Shown piece after piece: positions 1-12,323 of a DNA stretch of 64,000 bases; position 1 is the stretch's first letter, and every line of letters begins with the position of its first letter. The stretch lies in NCBI GenBank assembly GCA_964023205.1, contig OZ026843.1:2961029-3025028 (forward strand). Reading direction: 5' to 3'. Source of the DNA: Lutraria lutraria. Taxonomy: Eukaryota > Mollusca > Bivalvia > Venerida > Mactridae. Under the pieces are notes generated by a model that was not told the origin of the DNA, searched no databases, and saw nothing but the letters and a program-made list of their open reading frames with translations. A program made the translations under genes and the position numbers.

Positions 1-143
1 AAGCAACCAAATGAAGAAGTTCCTGTCAGATAGGACGATAAAAATATCAGGATTTTTTACAACGTCTGTTGTTAGGCTGGGACAAGTTAATTTGTTTCTA
101 TTTGTTATATAAATCTCATCGCTACAGTTTTATGTTACATTCA

Positions 144-163
144 GGGGGGGGGGGGGGGGGGGG
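144..163. repeat. G20 homopolymer
   Basis: An uninterrupted run of 20 G in otherwise AT-rich DNA. The length is likely polymorphic and may be affected by sequencing or assembly. Confidence 0.95.
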
Positions 164-248
164 ATATTGATATCGTCTAGTACATAAATACAACTATATA
201 AAAAATGGAGATTTATGATAAATTATTAATGCTTACTTTATTTTTTTG

Positions 249-480
249 TACTACTCATACACACATTATATATGCTACTCATAAACGAAATATCTATGAT
301 ACTCATACACACAGTATTTGCGCTTCTCAAACACGCACTATCTGTGCTACTCAAACACACAATATTTTGTGCTACTCATAAACGCACTATTTATACACGA
401 AGTATCTATGCTACTCATAAACGCAGTATGTGTGCTACTTATACACACACTATTTGCGCTACCAACACGTTCAGTATTTT
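249..480. repeat. 24-bp minisatellite, about 9.5 degenerate copies
   Basis: Imperfect tandem copies of a 24-bp unit close to TGCTACTCATACACACTATT plus TG(TG). Units start near 249, 273, 297, 321, 345, 369, 409, 433 and 457; a truncated 15-bp unit lies at 394-408 and a 25-bp unit at 369-393. Because 24 is a multiple of three, three overlapping forward ORFs (about 272-636) stay open across it. Their Leu/Ile/His/Thr-rich repetitive products are artefacts of the array. Confidence 0.9.
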
Positions 481-1860
481 TATCTCTTATTGTCTTACTG
501 TTTATTAACACATTGTAGTATAATTTTAATCAATTTATCAGAAAAAAGCAAAGCTCTCAGTACATGCGGTTCTATCGACCCACTGTTTAAAACAACTTCC
601 TATATCGCTATTTATTCGGCGATATTCGACCAATAAATGTGTTTTACTTTTCATGCAATAGGGCAGTGTTACAATGAATCATGGAGATACGAACAAAAAC
701 TTCAATCTAACAATATTTCCATTATATCTACATCAATTTAAATGAAGTATAACGTATTTGGGGCAAAGAAGCTACTTCACTGTATTACAATCTTCACTAC
801 ATTAGAGTTTGCTTTAACCGTGTTGCACTGTACAATCGTAATGAAAAATGCTACAGAGACGGAACTTACATACAAATAAACACCATACAGTACTGTAGAT
901 GTTCTTTGAAACTTAAATAATTTGCCTATTTTTATTTGTTTCTTAGAAAATGTATCAAGTATAAAATATTAGTGTTTGCCTATTATAATGTCTGAACCAA
1001 TTTATAAAACATTCCCAAACACTTGCTATAATTGCCGGATGTTTTAAGTAATACAGCATTGTTGCTGTTCAATATTACAATTTCATAAATACCAGATACC
1101 AATAACAATCTAGTTATACTTGATATATGCGTTTCTAGTGGAAATAAGAAATATGTCAGAACACGCACATGGTCGATTCTTTCAGCTTGATGATCAGAAC
1201 GCCTAAGTATAACGGCGTTATTCTAATGATATAAGTCTAGTTAGATACCAATATATTGACGAGGCTAAGTGTTATTGCTTAAAACAATTTCAATTTAAAT
1301 CTAATCAAACTTAACATCGTATCTTCTATCGCGTTTTTTCTTTCACGGTAGAAATTGCATCAGAGTCTTTTATTGAGTTAGAACGAGCGAACAGTTTTGA
1401 TTACACGCAGATATCATGAATTTAGACTGTTAGTTGAACAGACATATAAATAATACATTTGTGCAGTAAACATCGGTTATAGTAAACTCTGATAAAGTGA
1501 CCGGTCGGATACAGCGAAGTATTCATTTTCCACCGAACACAAACTTCTTTTGAATTATCATGAGCTAATTATTGTATATTATAGTGTGATATAGACATAC
1601 TGAATTAACTACAATGTATTCAGAAATTAACAATTAATTGTGGGAATTCACTGTAACCATATTGTTCTGTAATTATACTCATTTAACAATCTGGTCATCC
1701 ACTGGATAGGTTTTTTTTTCATAAATATGTGTTTTATCCAGTTTTCAAAAATAAAATTTCAAACGTGTTTTTTCGCGAAATCATGGAAACAGGCAGTTAA
1801 CTCTGTTCGTTGTTTGATATTTCTATGTGATGTAAGGCTCATTTAATGTTTATCAGTAAA
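481..1860. other. unassigned AT-rich DNA
   Basis: No coding segment, RNA gene, tandem repeat or long inverted repeat was recognised. The one short reverse ORF (983-1168) has no recognisable domain. Confidence 0.5.
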
Positions 1861-1867
1861 GCCCAAG

Positions 1868-1932
1868 ATAACGTTCACCTGTGAATACAGGTAATTTGTA
1901 AAAAAGGTCACCGTAAGGATAAAGGTAACCGT
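1868..1932. repeat. possible diverged pogo-like repeat fragment
   Basis: The segment contains CACCTGTGAATACAGG, then AAAGGTCACC and GGTAACCGTTCGAATAAA. The order CCTGTG, GGTCACC, GAATAAA recalls the repeats at 47722-47860 and 63352-63510. The match is short and diverged, so the relationship is tentative. Confidence 0.25.
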
Positions 1933-4140
1933 TCGAATAAAGTGTGTGTGAAAAATGTTCACCATGTGATCAAGACTCCTTTATATAACTTAGACATATT
2001 GATATTTTTGACCGAAAACACACTGCATGCTTTTAAAGGCCTCGTATTGTCTCTTCCGCAGGTAGCCTTTATTCACATGTACGATAGTACAAAACAAAAC
2101 TTCATAAAACGACCATTACATGGAGAGAAAACATACCTTGATTCACACGTGGCCATCAGCTTAAATTTTAACGTACAATATTTATTTAAAGGCAGGCATG
2201 GATATGAAGTAGTTTATTTAGAATATTAATGTTATATTCGTAACAATAAACTGGTTATTCCTGGCACATTTGAATGTGTATCCACCACGGGGCTCAGTTC
2301 TCTTATCATCACCCTGTCTCTATAATTTGTCTCTGCTGTGAGATTCATATAAGTTTAAGGACTAAAGATAAAGCACGTAAATATAGGCTAATCTGCACTT
2401 TACTCTGCAAAACATTTAGATTTTAAAAGTGTTTTCATTCTGTAGGTATATACGCCTTGTCATTCATTATGACTATGACAGGTTTATTACGCCCTTCATT
2501 ATGTTTCCTGCATGGTACTTGAATCAAGTTTTTGATTGCTTTCAACTTTGAATTCTGAAACAAATGAAATTTGTTCTGCATTAAAGTTCATTCATTAATT
2601 CAACTGTAGGGGGTGTACGCATCGTGTTTTTATCTGAATTGCTCCCAGGTGTGGCAAAATAATATAAGATATAAACAAAAACAACTTAAGAGTTATTCCA
2701 TTTTTACTGTGGAAATCAGCCACAAACATTCCGCGCATAATGCGAAACTTAATAGGCTTCATTTTTTGCTCCAAAACTAACGTAGTTTACCCCCAAAAAA
2801 TAACAGGTAGGGAAAATATGATACGCATTATCTTAAATTTTTATATACATGTAGTTTAATTCTCTGAATTATTATTTTTTAATTTCCAAAATAAATATTG
2901 CCACTGGAAAATTTTATAATATATAATCCCATGAAATGTGTGATTTTGTTACGTACTACAAACGGTATTAAAAAAACTAAAACTTATTGAACTTATTGAA
3001 CATATTTGTTATCTTCAAATGATTTGTGCAAATTTTGAAACAAAAACTGTATTAAGCAAACAATTGTCTTTTTTTTTTTTTTGAAAGTGCACTCTACAGA
3101 TTGATCGGAACGACGTGGTTTTAGCACATTCTGGTTAGTTTTATTGACCGGATTATTAGGATGGAACTTTAAACCCTTCTGTTTAGTCTATATTTAGAAA
3201 ACTTAATTGAAATTTAATTGCTATTCAATCGGTAGCATTTGTTTTACATCCGAAAATGAATAAATCGATAGTAACGAGCTTTACCATTAAACAACCAGTT
3301 CGCAAATATGTATAATATTTTATCAATAGACCCAATAATGTGTCCCCAGTCGATAATGAAAGTACATACATTTACCCTAAGTATCAACAAATAAAATGTA
3401 ACTACGGGTAATCATACATTATGTGATACATAGTAATACGATTGCGCGAAATATAATTAAGGACCACCTATAAGCTTAACCTGAGATCCCTTATTGTCCG
3501 ACAGTCAGAACTATGTGTGCAGTCCTTTTCCTAAGCATTTAAGCCGTTACAAACCTTCTGGGAACATAATTATTACTTGGTAAAAATCTATATATTGTTT
3601 TCTGAATAATTTGGGTCTTATATACGAGAAAGCTTGAAGAAATCCAAACTTTCAGTTTGAACATTGATTCGTATTAACTGGCATGAAACTAGATATATAT
3701 GCTTAGCTGCAAAGTAAAGGGGTGGGGGTAAAGAACAAATTCAGCAATGATAGAATATGTCTTTTATATTTACATATTTTTACAATAACAGTCAATAATG
3801 AGAAACTACCAATACTACTAAGTTCCTACAAGCATATCGATATACATGGTGCTGTATGTCATTATTGTAAGGTTTAACTCATTGACCATTTCAAATTTTA
3901 ATACCACATCGTCATAAGAACCCTTTATTTTTGGACCCGTTTTCCGACATTTTTTCTACATTCCACCATTAGACAGCGTGACCATTTACATCAATTATTA
4001 TTGTTACTCAAGTAGTCCTTACATTCAGATTTTAATGTTATATTAACTAGTCGATTAATTGTTTTCATATTTATAGACGAATTTTAGTCATGGGTACAAG
4101 TTTATTCTAGTTGTTTGCGAGTACATAGTATAGTGTTTAT
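1933..4140. other. unassigned AT-rich DNA
   Basis: Contains a T-run near 3068-3082 and a 95-codon forward ORF (1942-2229) with no recognisable motif, no convincing splice signals and no compositional contrast. Nothing else stands out. Confidence 0.5.
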
Positions 4141-4440
4141 TACTAGTTTGGGTAAAACTTGGCCATTTGATTGGCTAATGGTGATGTCGGTCATTTTGAT
4201 TGGTCAGTCATTGGACTGGCTATTCGTCGCGATGGTGAATTTGATAGTGTTTAGGGTATATTTTATTTGATTGATGTGTGGTATGGTATTACCATGTACT
4301 TGACTGTGTACTATATACATGGATTTATTCATTTGTCAAATACTCATGAGTGTCAATATATTTGTATTATTTATAACTTGTAAATTAGTTATACTCTCCA
4401 TAATGGAGGATTGAATAAAATACACTGTCAATATCCTTTA
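4141..4440 (+). promoter_or_regulatory. promoter/LTR-like module: CCAAT boxes, TATA-like box, AATAAA
   Basis: Several ATTGG (inverted CCAAT) motifs lie within about 50 bp near 4168-4215. They are followed by a TATA-like stretch (GGTATATTTTA) near 4255. Near 4397-4423 there is a small CTCTCC/GGAGGA hairpin directly followed by GAATAAAAT, a polyadenylation signal. This order (promoter, hairpin, poly(A) signal within 300 bp) is typical of an LTR, but no TG...CA termini or target-site duplication could be fixed. It could equally be chance in AT-rich DNA. Confidence 0.25.
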
Positions 4441-5533
4441 TGAAAAAAGCAACTTCATACAAAAAACCTAAGCCAATGCTTCGTATAATTCGTCTATCTA
4501 TAACGTTTCGTTGTAGTTTTTCTTGTTATAAAACTTTCTCCTATTGAAGAGACAAACTAAATTTGAAAATCTGTGCATGTTAATCAGATAATCGCTAAAT
4601 ACCTAATCAGAATTATCACCCAGAGTTCTCCTGCAATCAGGTGTATACTACTTGAATCCTTGTTTTGATGTTAGAAGTCACACTGACCGGTGGTCGTACG
4701 ATTTATCTTACCGTTAGTCTGTTACACGTGTAGCAACAAGTTGATAGGGCTAATCAAACGATTCACATCGATATCCACTGATTCTGTATTTTATCTTAAT
4801 TGATAATTGCTCAGAAATTTGGCTGATGTACTATGTACCTGCAGTCGATACACATGTACCTGAATAAACAACTTGATTCAAGTTGTTTGACTCTTGTCAG
4901 CTTTCTCCATGTTAAAGTCTGAACTACAGTATATACCGTCAGTATAGTTTCAATCATGTATCTTTCCATATGTCACCATATTAAATGATGAACGGGGCCA
5001 TTAACTCCCTTTTTTGAGTTCAGTCAATGAGATATTTCTTCTTGCTTTATATGCCGCATCAGGCACGATAAACATATTTCATGTCAACCATTAGAAAGAT
5101 TTATGACCAATGTTACTGCTAGGTCCGATGAATTAACAATTATGTTAGAAAACAAATGAACTAATCGTGCAAAACATGAAATATATGTGTAAAAATCCAA
5201 GTCATGATTATGTACAAATACAAAATGTACATGTTCATGCAAATCGCAACTATTTACTTCAGTACTACATGCATTTGTAATTCATTCATTGGTTTACCTC
5301 ATCCTTCCGGAGATTATTTAAAAGGTGAAATTGAAGCCAAAGTTGTTAGCATTAAAGGGAGAGAAAGAAAGTGTCTTTAATTCAAACATTTTGGCCATTA
5401 TCATTAATTTTCTCTGGGATTTAAATTTGTACCAACAGTCCGGACCGCTTGGTGACCAGTTGAAGGAATACTTAGGTAGATCAAGATACCTTCCGACAGC
5501 CAGTCAGCACCCTCATATGTGAAATATGTCTGG
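4441..5533. other. unassigned DNA with one small perfect hairpin
   Basis: A short hairpin at 4866-4888 has 11-bp arms (AAACAACTTGA / TCAAGTTGTTT) and a one-base centre. Nothing else was recognised. Confidence 0.5.
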
Positions 5534-5535
5534 TA

Positions 5536-6341
5536 CCTATGGTGGCTGATTTAGGCCATTTCATATCTTCGTGTGTTCGCCCCAAAGGTCGAAGCACGAC
5601 GACACGAACACGCGATAAATTGATCATTTATCGTGTCTTCGCCTTCGACCTTAGAGGGCGAATACACGAACACACGAAATATTGGAGGCGAAATAACGAC
5701 ATTTTGATAGGCGAATACACGAAATCTACTCTTGGATACGTCGTATCGGCGCCCTATATTTGTCGTGTCTTCGTGTCTTCGCCCTCTAAAACGACAATTG
5801 GCCAAGTTGTCGTGTCGTCGTGCCGTCGTGCTTCGCCCCGAAGGACGAAGACACGAACGCACGATAATGAGCAATGTTTCGTGTCGTCGTGTGTTCGCCT
5901 TCCGGTAGACATGCGCAGAACCATTACACATAGTATTGAATTGCAAAACTATTACACGATGGACCAGATTTATGGTCAGACACTACGACACGAAACATTG
6001 AAAAGTATCGTGTGTTCGTGTCTTCGTCCTTCGGGGCGAAGCACGACGACACGAAGACACGATAATTAGCCTGTCTAGGCGAAGACACGAACACATGACA
6101 AATATAGGGCGCCGATACGAAGATTTCATACCCGCCGACACGAAACTATACAAGAGAAGATTTCGTTAGTTCGCCTAGCAAAATATCGTTATTTCGCCTT
6201 CAATATTTCGTGTATTCGCCCTCTAAGGTCGAAGGCGAAGACACGATAAATGAGCAATTTATCGTGTGTTCGTATCGTCGTGTCCGACTTTTGGGGGCGG
6301 ACGCACGAAGATATAAAATGGCAGAAATCAGCCACCATAGG
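5536..6341. mobile_element. 806-bp CpG-rich foldback MITE, TA target duplication
   Basis: Terminal inverted repeats begin CCTATGGTGGCTGATTT at 5536 and end with the reverse complement at 6341, each flanked by TA (5534-5535 and 6342-6343). The arms stay alignable for roughly 190 bp (about 5536-5735 against 6150-6341). The interior is built from many copies, in both orientations, of TCGTGTCTTCGCC-like and CGAAGACACGA-like words, so it is very CpG-rich compared with the flanks. TA duplication plus TIRs fits a Tc1/mariner-superfamily non-autonomous element; foldback is a structural description. There is no transposase. ORFs across it (176 codons at 5539-6069 forward; 131 codons at 5551-5946 reverse; also 6189-6371 and 6210-6488) are products of the TCG/CGA word composition, not genes. 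Confidence 0.85.
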
Positions 6342-6450
6342 TACCTGATTGGTATAGCTTTGAGAGGTCAATGCTCACTCGTCAGAAATCATGACCACTA
6401 CAACACGAAGACATCCTTCATCATTATTCACCGGTCCGTATGTTCTTTTA

Positions 6451-6995
6451 CAATAAAACCTAGATATGAAAAGCACCTTCGATGCTAAACAAATCTGACT
6501 AGATATGGAAAGACCAGGACTAAGATTTGGTAAAGAAATCTGGTCTCCTGTAAAGTGGTCGTTATAATGACGTGACATTAAAGTCCCATAATCATATAAA
6601 CTTATCGGTCGTAATAGTTTCTGTTTGTTCTATAAAAGAGGAATCCGGTGTGTTTTCCTCCCGTGCGTACTTTATAGCAAGAAAAAATGTTTCCAAAACC
6701 ACTATCGTATTTCTTTCAATATCATTGAAAAAAACTATTTATAGAACAGCTGTGTTTTCCCGCAGTCATATTATGCACACGGCATAAAGTGACGTCACGC
6801 GCTGTATATATTTCAAGTTTACAAAAGCAAAATTCACAGCGAAATGAGTGTTTTTAGAAGAAAAAGGGCTTGTTTCGTCGGTAATAAATATCTTGGGATA
6901 ATGTAAGCAATTGTTTGTTCTTTGCATATATTTTTTTATAGCAAAAAGGTAATGGGACTTTAATATCGGGAGGGTCTCTAAATGAGGTTTTACTG
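6451..6995. mobile_element. 545-bp pogo/Tc1-like MITE
   Basis: The left end is TA followed by CAATAAAACCTAGATATG at 6451. The right end is AAATGAGGTTTTACTG at 6995 followed by TA; read in reverse it starts CAGTAAAACCTCATTTAGAG. CAGTNAAACCT termini with TA duplications are typical of pogo/Tc1-like elements. Inner parts also pair loosely: AAAGTCCCAT near 6581 against its complement near 6950, and TTTGTTCT words on both sides. There is no transposase ORF. A TGACGTCA palindrome lies inside at about 6789. The two ends differ, suggesting an old copy. Confidence 0.7.
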
Positions 6996-6997
6996 TA

Positions 6998-9900
6998 TAT
7001 CGATAAATATGTGACGAATGGTTAACTTCGTACACCGGTGATCCTTAACTCAAAGTTGACTTATATAACTATATACGTATGCCGGTGGCATATAAAGTTT
7101 TACAAATGTGCTGATTAAGAAACAACGTCTGTAAGTTCTTAATATTTTACTTAATGAATAACACTCATACGTCAACTTTGTCTGAGTACTATATTGAAAC
7201 ATTATATTATAAGGATTGCATTCGGTGAAAAACTGCATTAATTATATATGTTTCTTTTTTTCAATTTTACATCACCACTCGACCTTTCTAAAAAATGAAC
7301 AGGAACGGTCATGTCTCTGATTTCATCGATTTTCTTAGAGAAGTTAATATTTTATGTCATGTGTCATGTGATGCTATCTCATCCATCTCTAGTGAATCTA
7401 GATGTTCTTTTGGTTTTATCTCATTTCTCATAGCGTTTTGATAAATGTTTGTACAATGACTATTCAGCGTGGTGGATTCAAATTAAATATACATTCCGAG
7501 CCTTTCATGCGTATGATTAAGTGTACCTTCACGAATGGAAGATCTTTACATTACTATTGAAGCATCTTTGTATAAAGGCTTCAAATGCACTCTTAGCCTC
7601 ATCAGATAAAAGCACACCATTACCAGACCGTCAATATTGAACAATTCCATCTCTATTTTCCTAGTGATGCTAAATTGACTTTCGTTTATATTCTATCTGT
7701 AATCAATTGTAAATTAGGTCCAGCCAAGTGTCACCCTATTCATCTATATCAACATATATACCGGCTGTTCAAGACGCTGAATGAATGGATTTATTTGTAT
7801 TGCGTTAATTATATTAATCTCTCCTAAGATTAGAATGTTAATCAAATTACTCTTTACTTGCACTTTGTAGTGAAACTGAAAAATTGGTTCAATAAATGTG
7901 TTTGTCTGTATGTACCACTTTTAGCATGACACTTGATATAGACTACCATTATGTTACACATCATATTAGACAAAAGTATTATACTCTTAAGTAGCTTTTG
8001 GATGTTAAAATTGATGTAGGTCTTATTTTACCTAGAAAGATGTCTTATAGGTGAAACTGACATTTACTTGCAAACAAAAGCATTTTCTTTTTTAATCACG
8101 AAGTGTATAAAATTATGTAGAAATGTAACACAATATTTTTTCAATGATATTGACATTTTTACGAGGTTTGGCTACAGAAAGGCATCATGTAAATATTCTC
8201 TTAGAACAACTAAAATATATTACTTATATCTTATTATCATTTTATCTATCGTTCTGTATTTCTAAATTTAAAAAGCTAATGGGCCTTTAACGTGTAATGT
8301 ATTCCCTTGGTGTTCGAAACACAGTAAGTAACAAACGGATCAATATGTGAACTGTTTTCTTACTAATAGTCTTATATATATACTGTAGTGAGAGCCCTGT
8401 TGTGCATTTCCACTTACGTGTATCATCCTTCCTTGGCGTCACTGACGCATTAACTGTATTTTGGCTTCTATATGTTTCTGTATGCGGTTTTGATGTCGTG
8501 GTAAGCTCCATTTGGTGAGAAAATATCATCTATACTCTTGTCTCACCTCGACTTTCTCATTTATAAGTTCCGTTCCCCTGGGAAGAAAATCCAATATCAA
8601 ATAATTTATATTAATGAGTTTCATTTTAAGAAAAATCCCTGGCTGTATATTCATATACATTGATCGTTGGGATGTATACTCGTGAAAGAGTATATTGATG
8701 TGACAAACATATGAGAAGAAATTTGGTATTGCTACTCGCTGTCATTGCATTAAGATTTTTATGGATCTGACTGATTCACAAGCGTTTCCTGAATAACACA
8801 GACTCTCGCAGAAATAAATCCCTCCCCTTCTTGATTATCCGAGCTGATTCTTTACGTGCCGAATACTAAACATGACGTGTTAAAAGCATAATTTCTCCAG
8901 AGAAAACGTTTCAACTTCTGAAATGATTGCCATTTTGTTGTCAGCGGAATTCGAACAACAGATAAAATTAGAACACTAAAAGTAATGAAGAGTGTTTCGA
9001 AACACATAGTTTAAGTTACAGTTTACAATAATCAAACGATTCGTACAGTTTATGATTCATAAACAATCGTGAGGCCGTCAAAAAAAAGGAAAATTATGAT
9101 GGAAGTTTCATTGCAAGTTTCCATTTGGTTTTTTCAGTTAAAGGTTCTATAACCGGCTCTGTATCCAATTGTTTAACTGTTGACATCTGCGATCATGATA
9201 TACCATAAAATACGCTGGTATAAAACTCGGATACAACGCAGGTCGGATATTGTTAGGAAATTTTTACACCGAACGTGTCCTTTATTTCTCTGTTATAGAC
9301 AGGAAAATCCAACTTGCAGCCGTTCTTCCACTGTTTTTGAGCTGACATTTGTCTTTACTTATCCGTGCAGTATCATCATATGAATATGTTTCACTTACCA
9401 CACCTTTCTTTAATTCCCCTTTGTTACGTTTTCCCATGCTTCACATTCCAAGGAATGTAATGTTTTCTTGTTGCTTTCTTTAAGTTTCGAAGTACTTGTA
9501 GGGCTTTTAGATCGTATTCCAATTTTGTTAAATGCACGCTTCCTTCCTAATGTGAACAGATTTCAAATCTTTCATTGCTAATTTGAGTGATAGTTAAGCT
9601 GATTTGCTTTAAATGTCTTTGTCAGTATCTATTAATCTTGTGATACAACGACGCTGTTTTGAAGCGAAAACGCATTTTACACCCGTAGTTTTTAAAGGCT
9701 GCAGTCAATACTTTTTCTTGATTATTGTAAATTTAGATGAGAAACGAAGGACTATATGTCATACAAACACAATTTAAAACGCTAAACTGACTGAAAGATT
9801 AATATGTTCAATCGTTCAGGGACAAATTATTTTATTTCCATAGACAGTTACTATTTTCGTTTAAAATTTAATGTTTTCTGTCAGCCTCAAGAAAAAACTG

Positions 9901-11679
9901 ATGGATTGTAAAATGGAAAATCTAAATTAAACCAAGTTAGTAAAATGTAAAGCGGTGATGAAACATTGTTACGGGAATGAAGTTGTATTTTGAACTCTAC
10001 ATTTTCAATATTTTCAGGAAAGAATTTGATTTGTCCGTATATGTGCAAACTATGTTGTTACTGGAATCTGTATTGGGTGATCCACCATTCCGTGTTAACT
10101 AGCAATCAATATTTGAATTAAAACTTAAAATGAATACGAGATGAGCAGTGTATCTGAGTCAGAATTGGCATTGACTACATCAATTTTCTCTGCGTGTTCC
10201 TATTGCACATGGGTACAATTTAAAAGCGCTCTCGCCGTGATTCAAAAACTCATTATGTTGGCAATACACGCATTTTATGTTAGTAAAATGATCGGTTAAT
10301 AAAACTATTAAAATTTCATAAGTCATGCATGAAAAACCAGTCGCCCAAAGGATTAATAATTAGTATTTTGGCATAGAATTGTATAATGTTTAAGTTAGTG
10401 GTGTGGAATCATTTGAGAAAAAAACGCAGTGAAGAGAAGCAGCTATAGTAATACGTTTGTAAACATTATTGTTTATCAAAGGGCAAAATTCCGTAACATT
10501 TTACTTATTCATATTGTTTACACAGTGGTATAATCAGACAGCTCAATGCAAAGTGGACATTATAATCTGTATCCGATGATCTGTCTACTTCGGAGGTTTC
10601 TTTAAGGGTCAATTAATTTATCCTGTGGAGTGTAACATTTTACTATCATGTTCAATTTGCTGTACGTATTGAAAATATTGTAAGCCATTGAAACAGAAGT
10701 AACCTCCAGGTATTACGTAATCTTACAAAGCATACGATACAGGTCTAATGTCTTTCATAGCAATAGCTTTCTTTTTCATTTCACTGTCTTAGTCAATGGC
10801 CTTGTTTATGTGCTTGTATCAGGCCTGTCTGTTTGTCTGCTACACTGGCACTTGTCTTGGTCGATTGCTTTTGGTCGGTTATCATTATCGTGTATTGCAT
10901 TACCTGGATATTGTTTTCTCTATATGCGTGTTCAGGCTTGTCTACGTCGTTGGTCTGTTGATCATGTCTAATCATATGAGTAAGGGATTCATGATAAAGT
11001 CCGCTCGTTAGCTTTACCAAACTCATTAAGGTCCAATTATTTAAACTAAGCCCAGTTTTATATGTATCTGGGACGATTTATTATTATACTATACACTTGG
11101 CTGTTCTCATTAGACGTATAAAAAGATAAGAACCATAAAAGTGTCAATTTTGCAACGTTTGTTTTATTATAAAATAAGTTGTCTGTGGTATATTTTTTGT
11201 GGTAAGATCCTCTTTACATTTTGAGTAATTAGCAAACACGAGACGGGCAGGCAGATACTGGATGGATTACCGATGGTGTTTACTTGTTCAAAATTAGGTT
11301 TATTTAACAACATACACGTATGTGATGTTCTCCAAATTTTCTCCGAAAATCCACACAATGCGCTTATTATATTTCTTCACGAATTCATCACCGATCGCTT
11401 CAAACTTCTCGTTTATCGTTTATGAACAAATTGTAAATTATTCAGGCGGAACTTCAAAATGAACCCGCACCCACATGCTTCTGTCGTTTAACAATAGTAA
11501 TAAAATCGGTAATTTGCTATTCTGATAATTGCTCTTTTCTGAAAAGCATTATCTAATTTGCACATCACCGTTTGAAATATTCCCTGAGGTGCCTTCTTAA
11601 CATGCACGACAATAGTTTCCTCTCATTATACTGTTCAGGATTCCAAGACGCCCAACTTGCAACCGCACTGGCATCGATG
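6998..11679. other. unassigned AT-rich DNA, 4.7 kb
   Basis: Only short ORFs in random-looking sequence, for example 8287-8529 reverse, 9180-9383 forward, 10793-11026 reverse and its forward counterpart. None has a recognisable motif or paired splice signals. No SINE boxes, tandem arrays or long inverted repeats were found. Confidence 0.5.
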
Positions 11680-11947
11680 TAGGGGCATTACAGTAAACTG
11701 TCACATGAGGTGCAGTAGAGTACATTTTCCCATGAGGTGCATTACAGTAAACTGTCACATGAGGTGCATTACAGTAAACTGTCACATGAGGTGCATTACA
11801 GTACATTTTCCCATAAGGTGCATTACAGTAAACTGTCACATGAGGTGCATTACAGTACATTTTCCCATAAGGTGCATTACAGTAAACTGTCCCATGAGGT
11901 GCATTACAGTAAACTGTCCCATGAGGTGCATTACAGTAAACTGTCCC
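11680..11947. repeat. 27-bp minisatellite, about 10 copies, two alternating variants
   Basis: Units of 27 bp start ATGAGGTGCATTACAGTA. Variant A ends AACTGTCAC or AACTGTCCC; variant B ends CATTTTCCC. Full units start at 11705, 11732, 11759, 11786, 11813, 11840, 11867, 11894 and 11921, after a partial unit from 11680. The order is A(partial), B, A, A, B, A, B, A, A, A, and units following B often start ATA instead of ATG. The copies are nearly identical, so expansion is recent. Since 27 is a multiple of three, two forward ORFs (11657-11986, 11737-11958) and one reverse ORF (11597-11860) run through the array; they are not genes. Confidence 0.95.
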
Positions 11948-12073
11948 ATAGTTATTGAATTCGTTACAAAAAAAAAATATTGTTAGACTTGGTTAGTCGG
12001 ATGTGTCCGTAAGATAATTCAGTACGTTTGCGTATTTATTTATTATCTTTCTTACCTATAGTTGAAATTGTTA

Positions 12074-12323
12074 GGCCCACCCGATTAACTCAGTTGTTAG
12101 AGCGTTGGTCTACTGATCAAGAGGTTGTGAGTTCGAACACTAGACGAGGCTAATACTGTCTGTAACAACTTTAACTGAAGATAACACATCCCATCCTATG
12201 TTAAATTGACACCCACCTCTGAATTATGTGCGGTAGCTTGGCAGTATCTTGCAGATAGAATGCGGTTAGTACTGTTTAAGGCCTAAATGAATCCAGGGAA
12301 TCTGATTAGGATTACTGCCCGCC
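12074..12323 (+). mobile_element. tRNA-derived SINE, family A, copy 1
   Basis: The 5' head is tRNA-like, with an A box TAACTCAGTTGT at 12086-12097 and a B box AGTTCGAACAC at 12130-12140, spaced as in a Pol III promoter. The body, from about 12150 to GCCCGCC at 12323, is shared with the reverse copy at 20341-20560: CACCTCTGAATTATGTG, then a GGTAGCTTGGCAG block, then AAGGCCTAAATGAA and ATTAGGATTACTGCCCGCC. No clear poly(A) tail or target duplication was found. The A box departs from consensus, so transcription is doubtful. Confidence 0.85.

Noticed and set aside
249..480. CRISPR-like regularly spaced repeats
   Set aside because: Copies are contiguous and degenerate, without unique spacers, and the DNA is eukaryotic.
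272..636. Three overlapping ORFs with His/Thr/Tyr-rich repeats
   Set aside because: Translations of the 24-bp minisatellite and its flank.
1942..2229. 95-codon ORF as a small gene
   Set aside because: No recognisable motif, no promoter or splice context, and length within chance expectation for a 64-kb window.
5539..6069. 176-codon forward ORF, the longest in the window
   Set aside because: It lies wholly inside the foldback element and exists because TCG/CGA-rich words rarely form stops; the reverse strand is equally open. The product is a repetition of Arg/Ser/Val/His words with no domain.
10793..11026. Overlapping ORFs on both strands at 10.8-11.0 kb
   Set aside because: Both strands open in different frames, no domain, no splice signals.
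11597..11986. Three overlapping ORFs on both strands with CITVNCHMR-type repeats
   Set aside because: Translations of the 27-bp minisatellite; the period is divisible by three.
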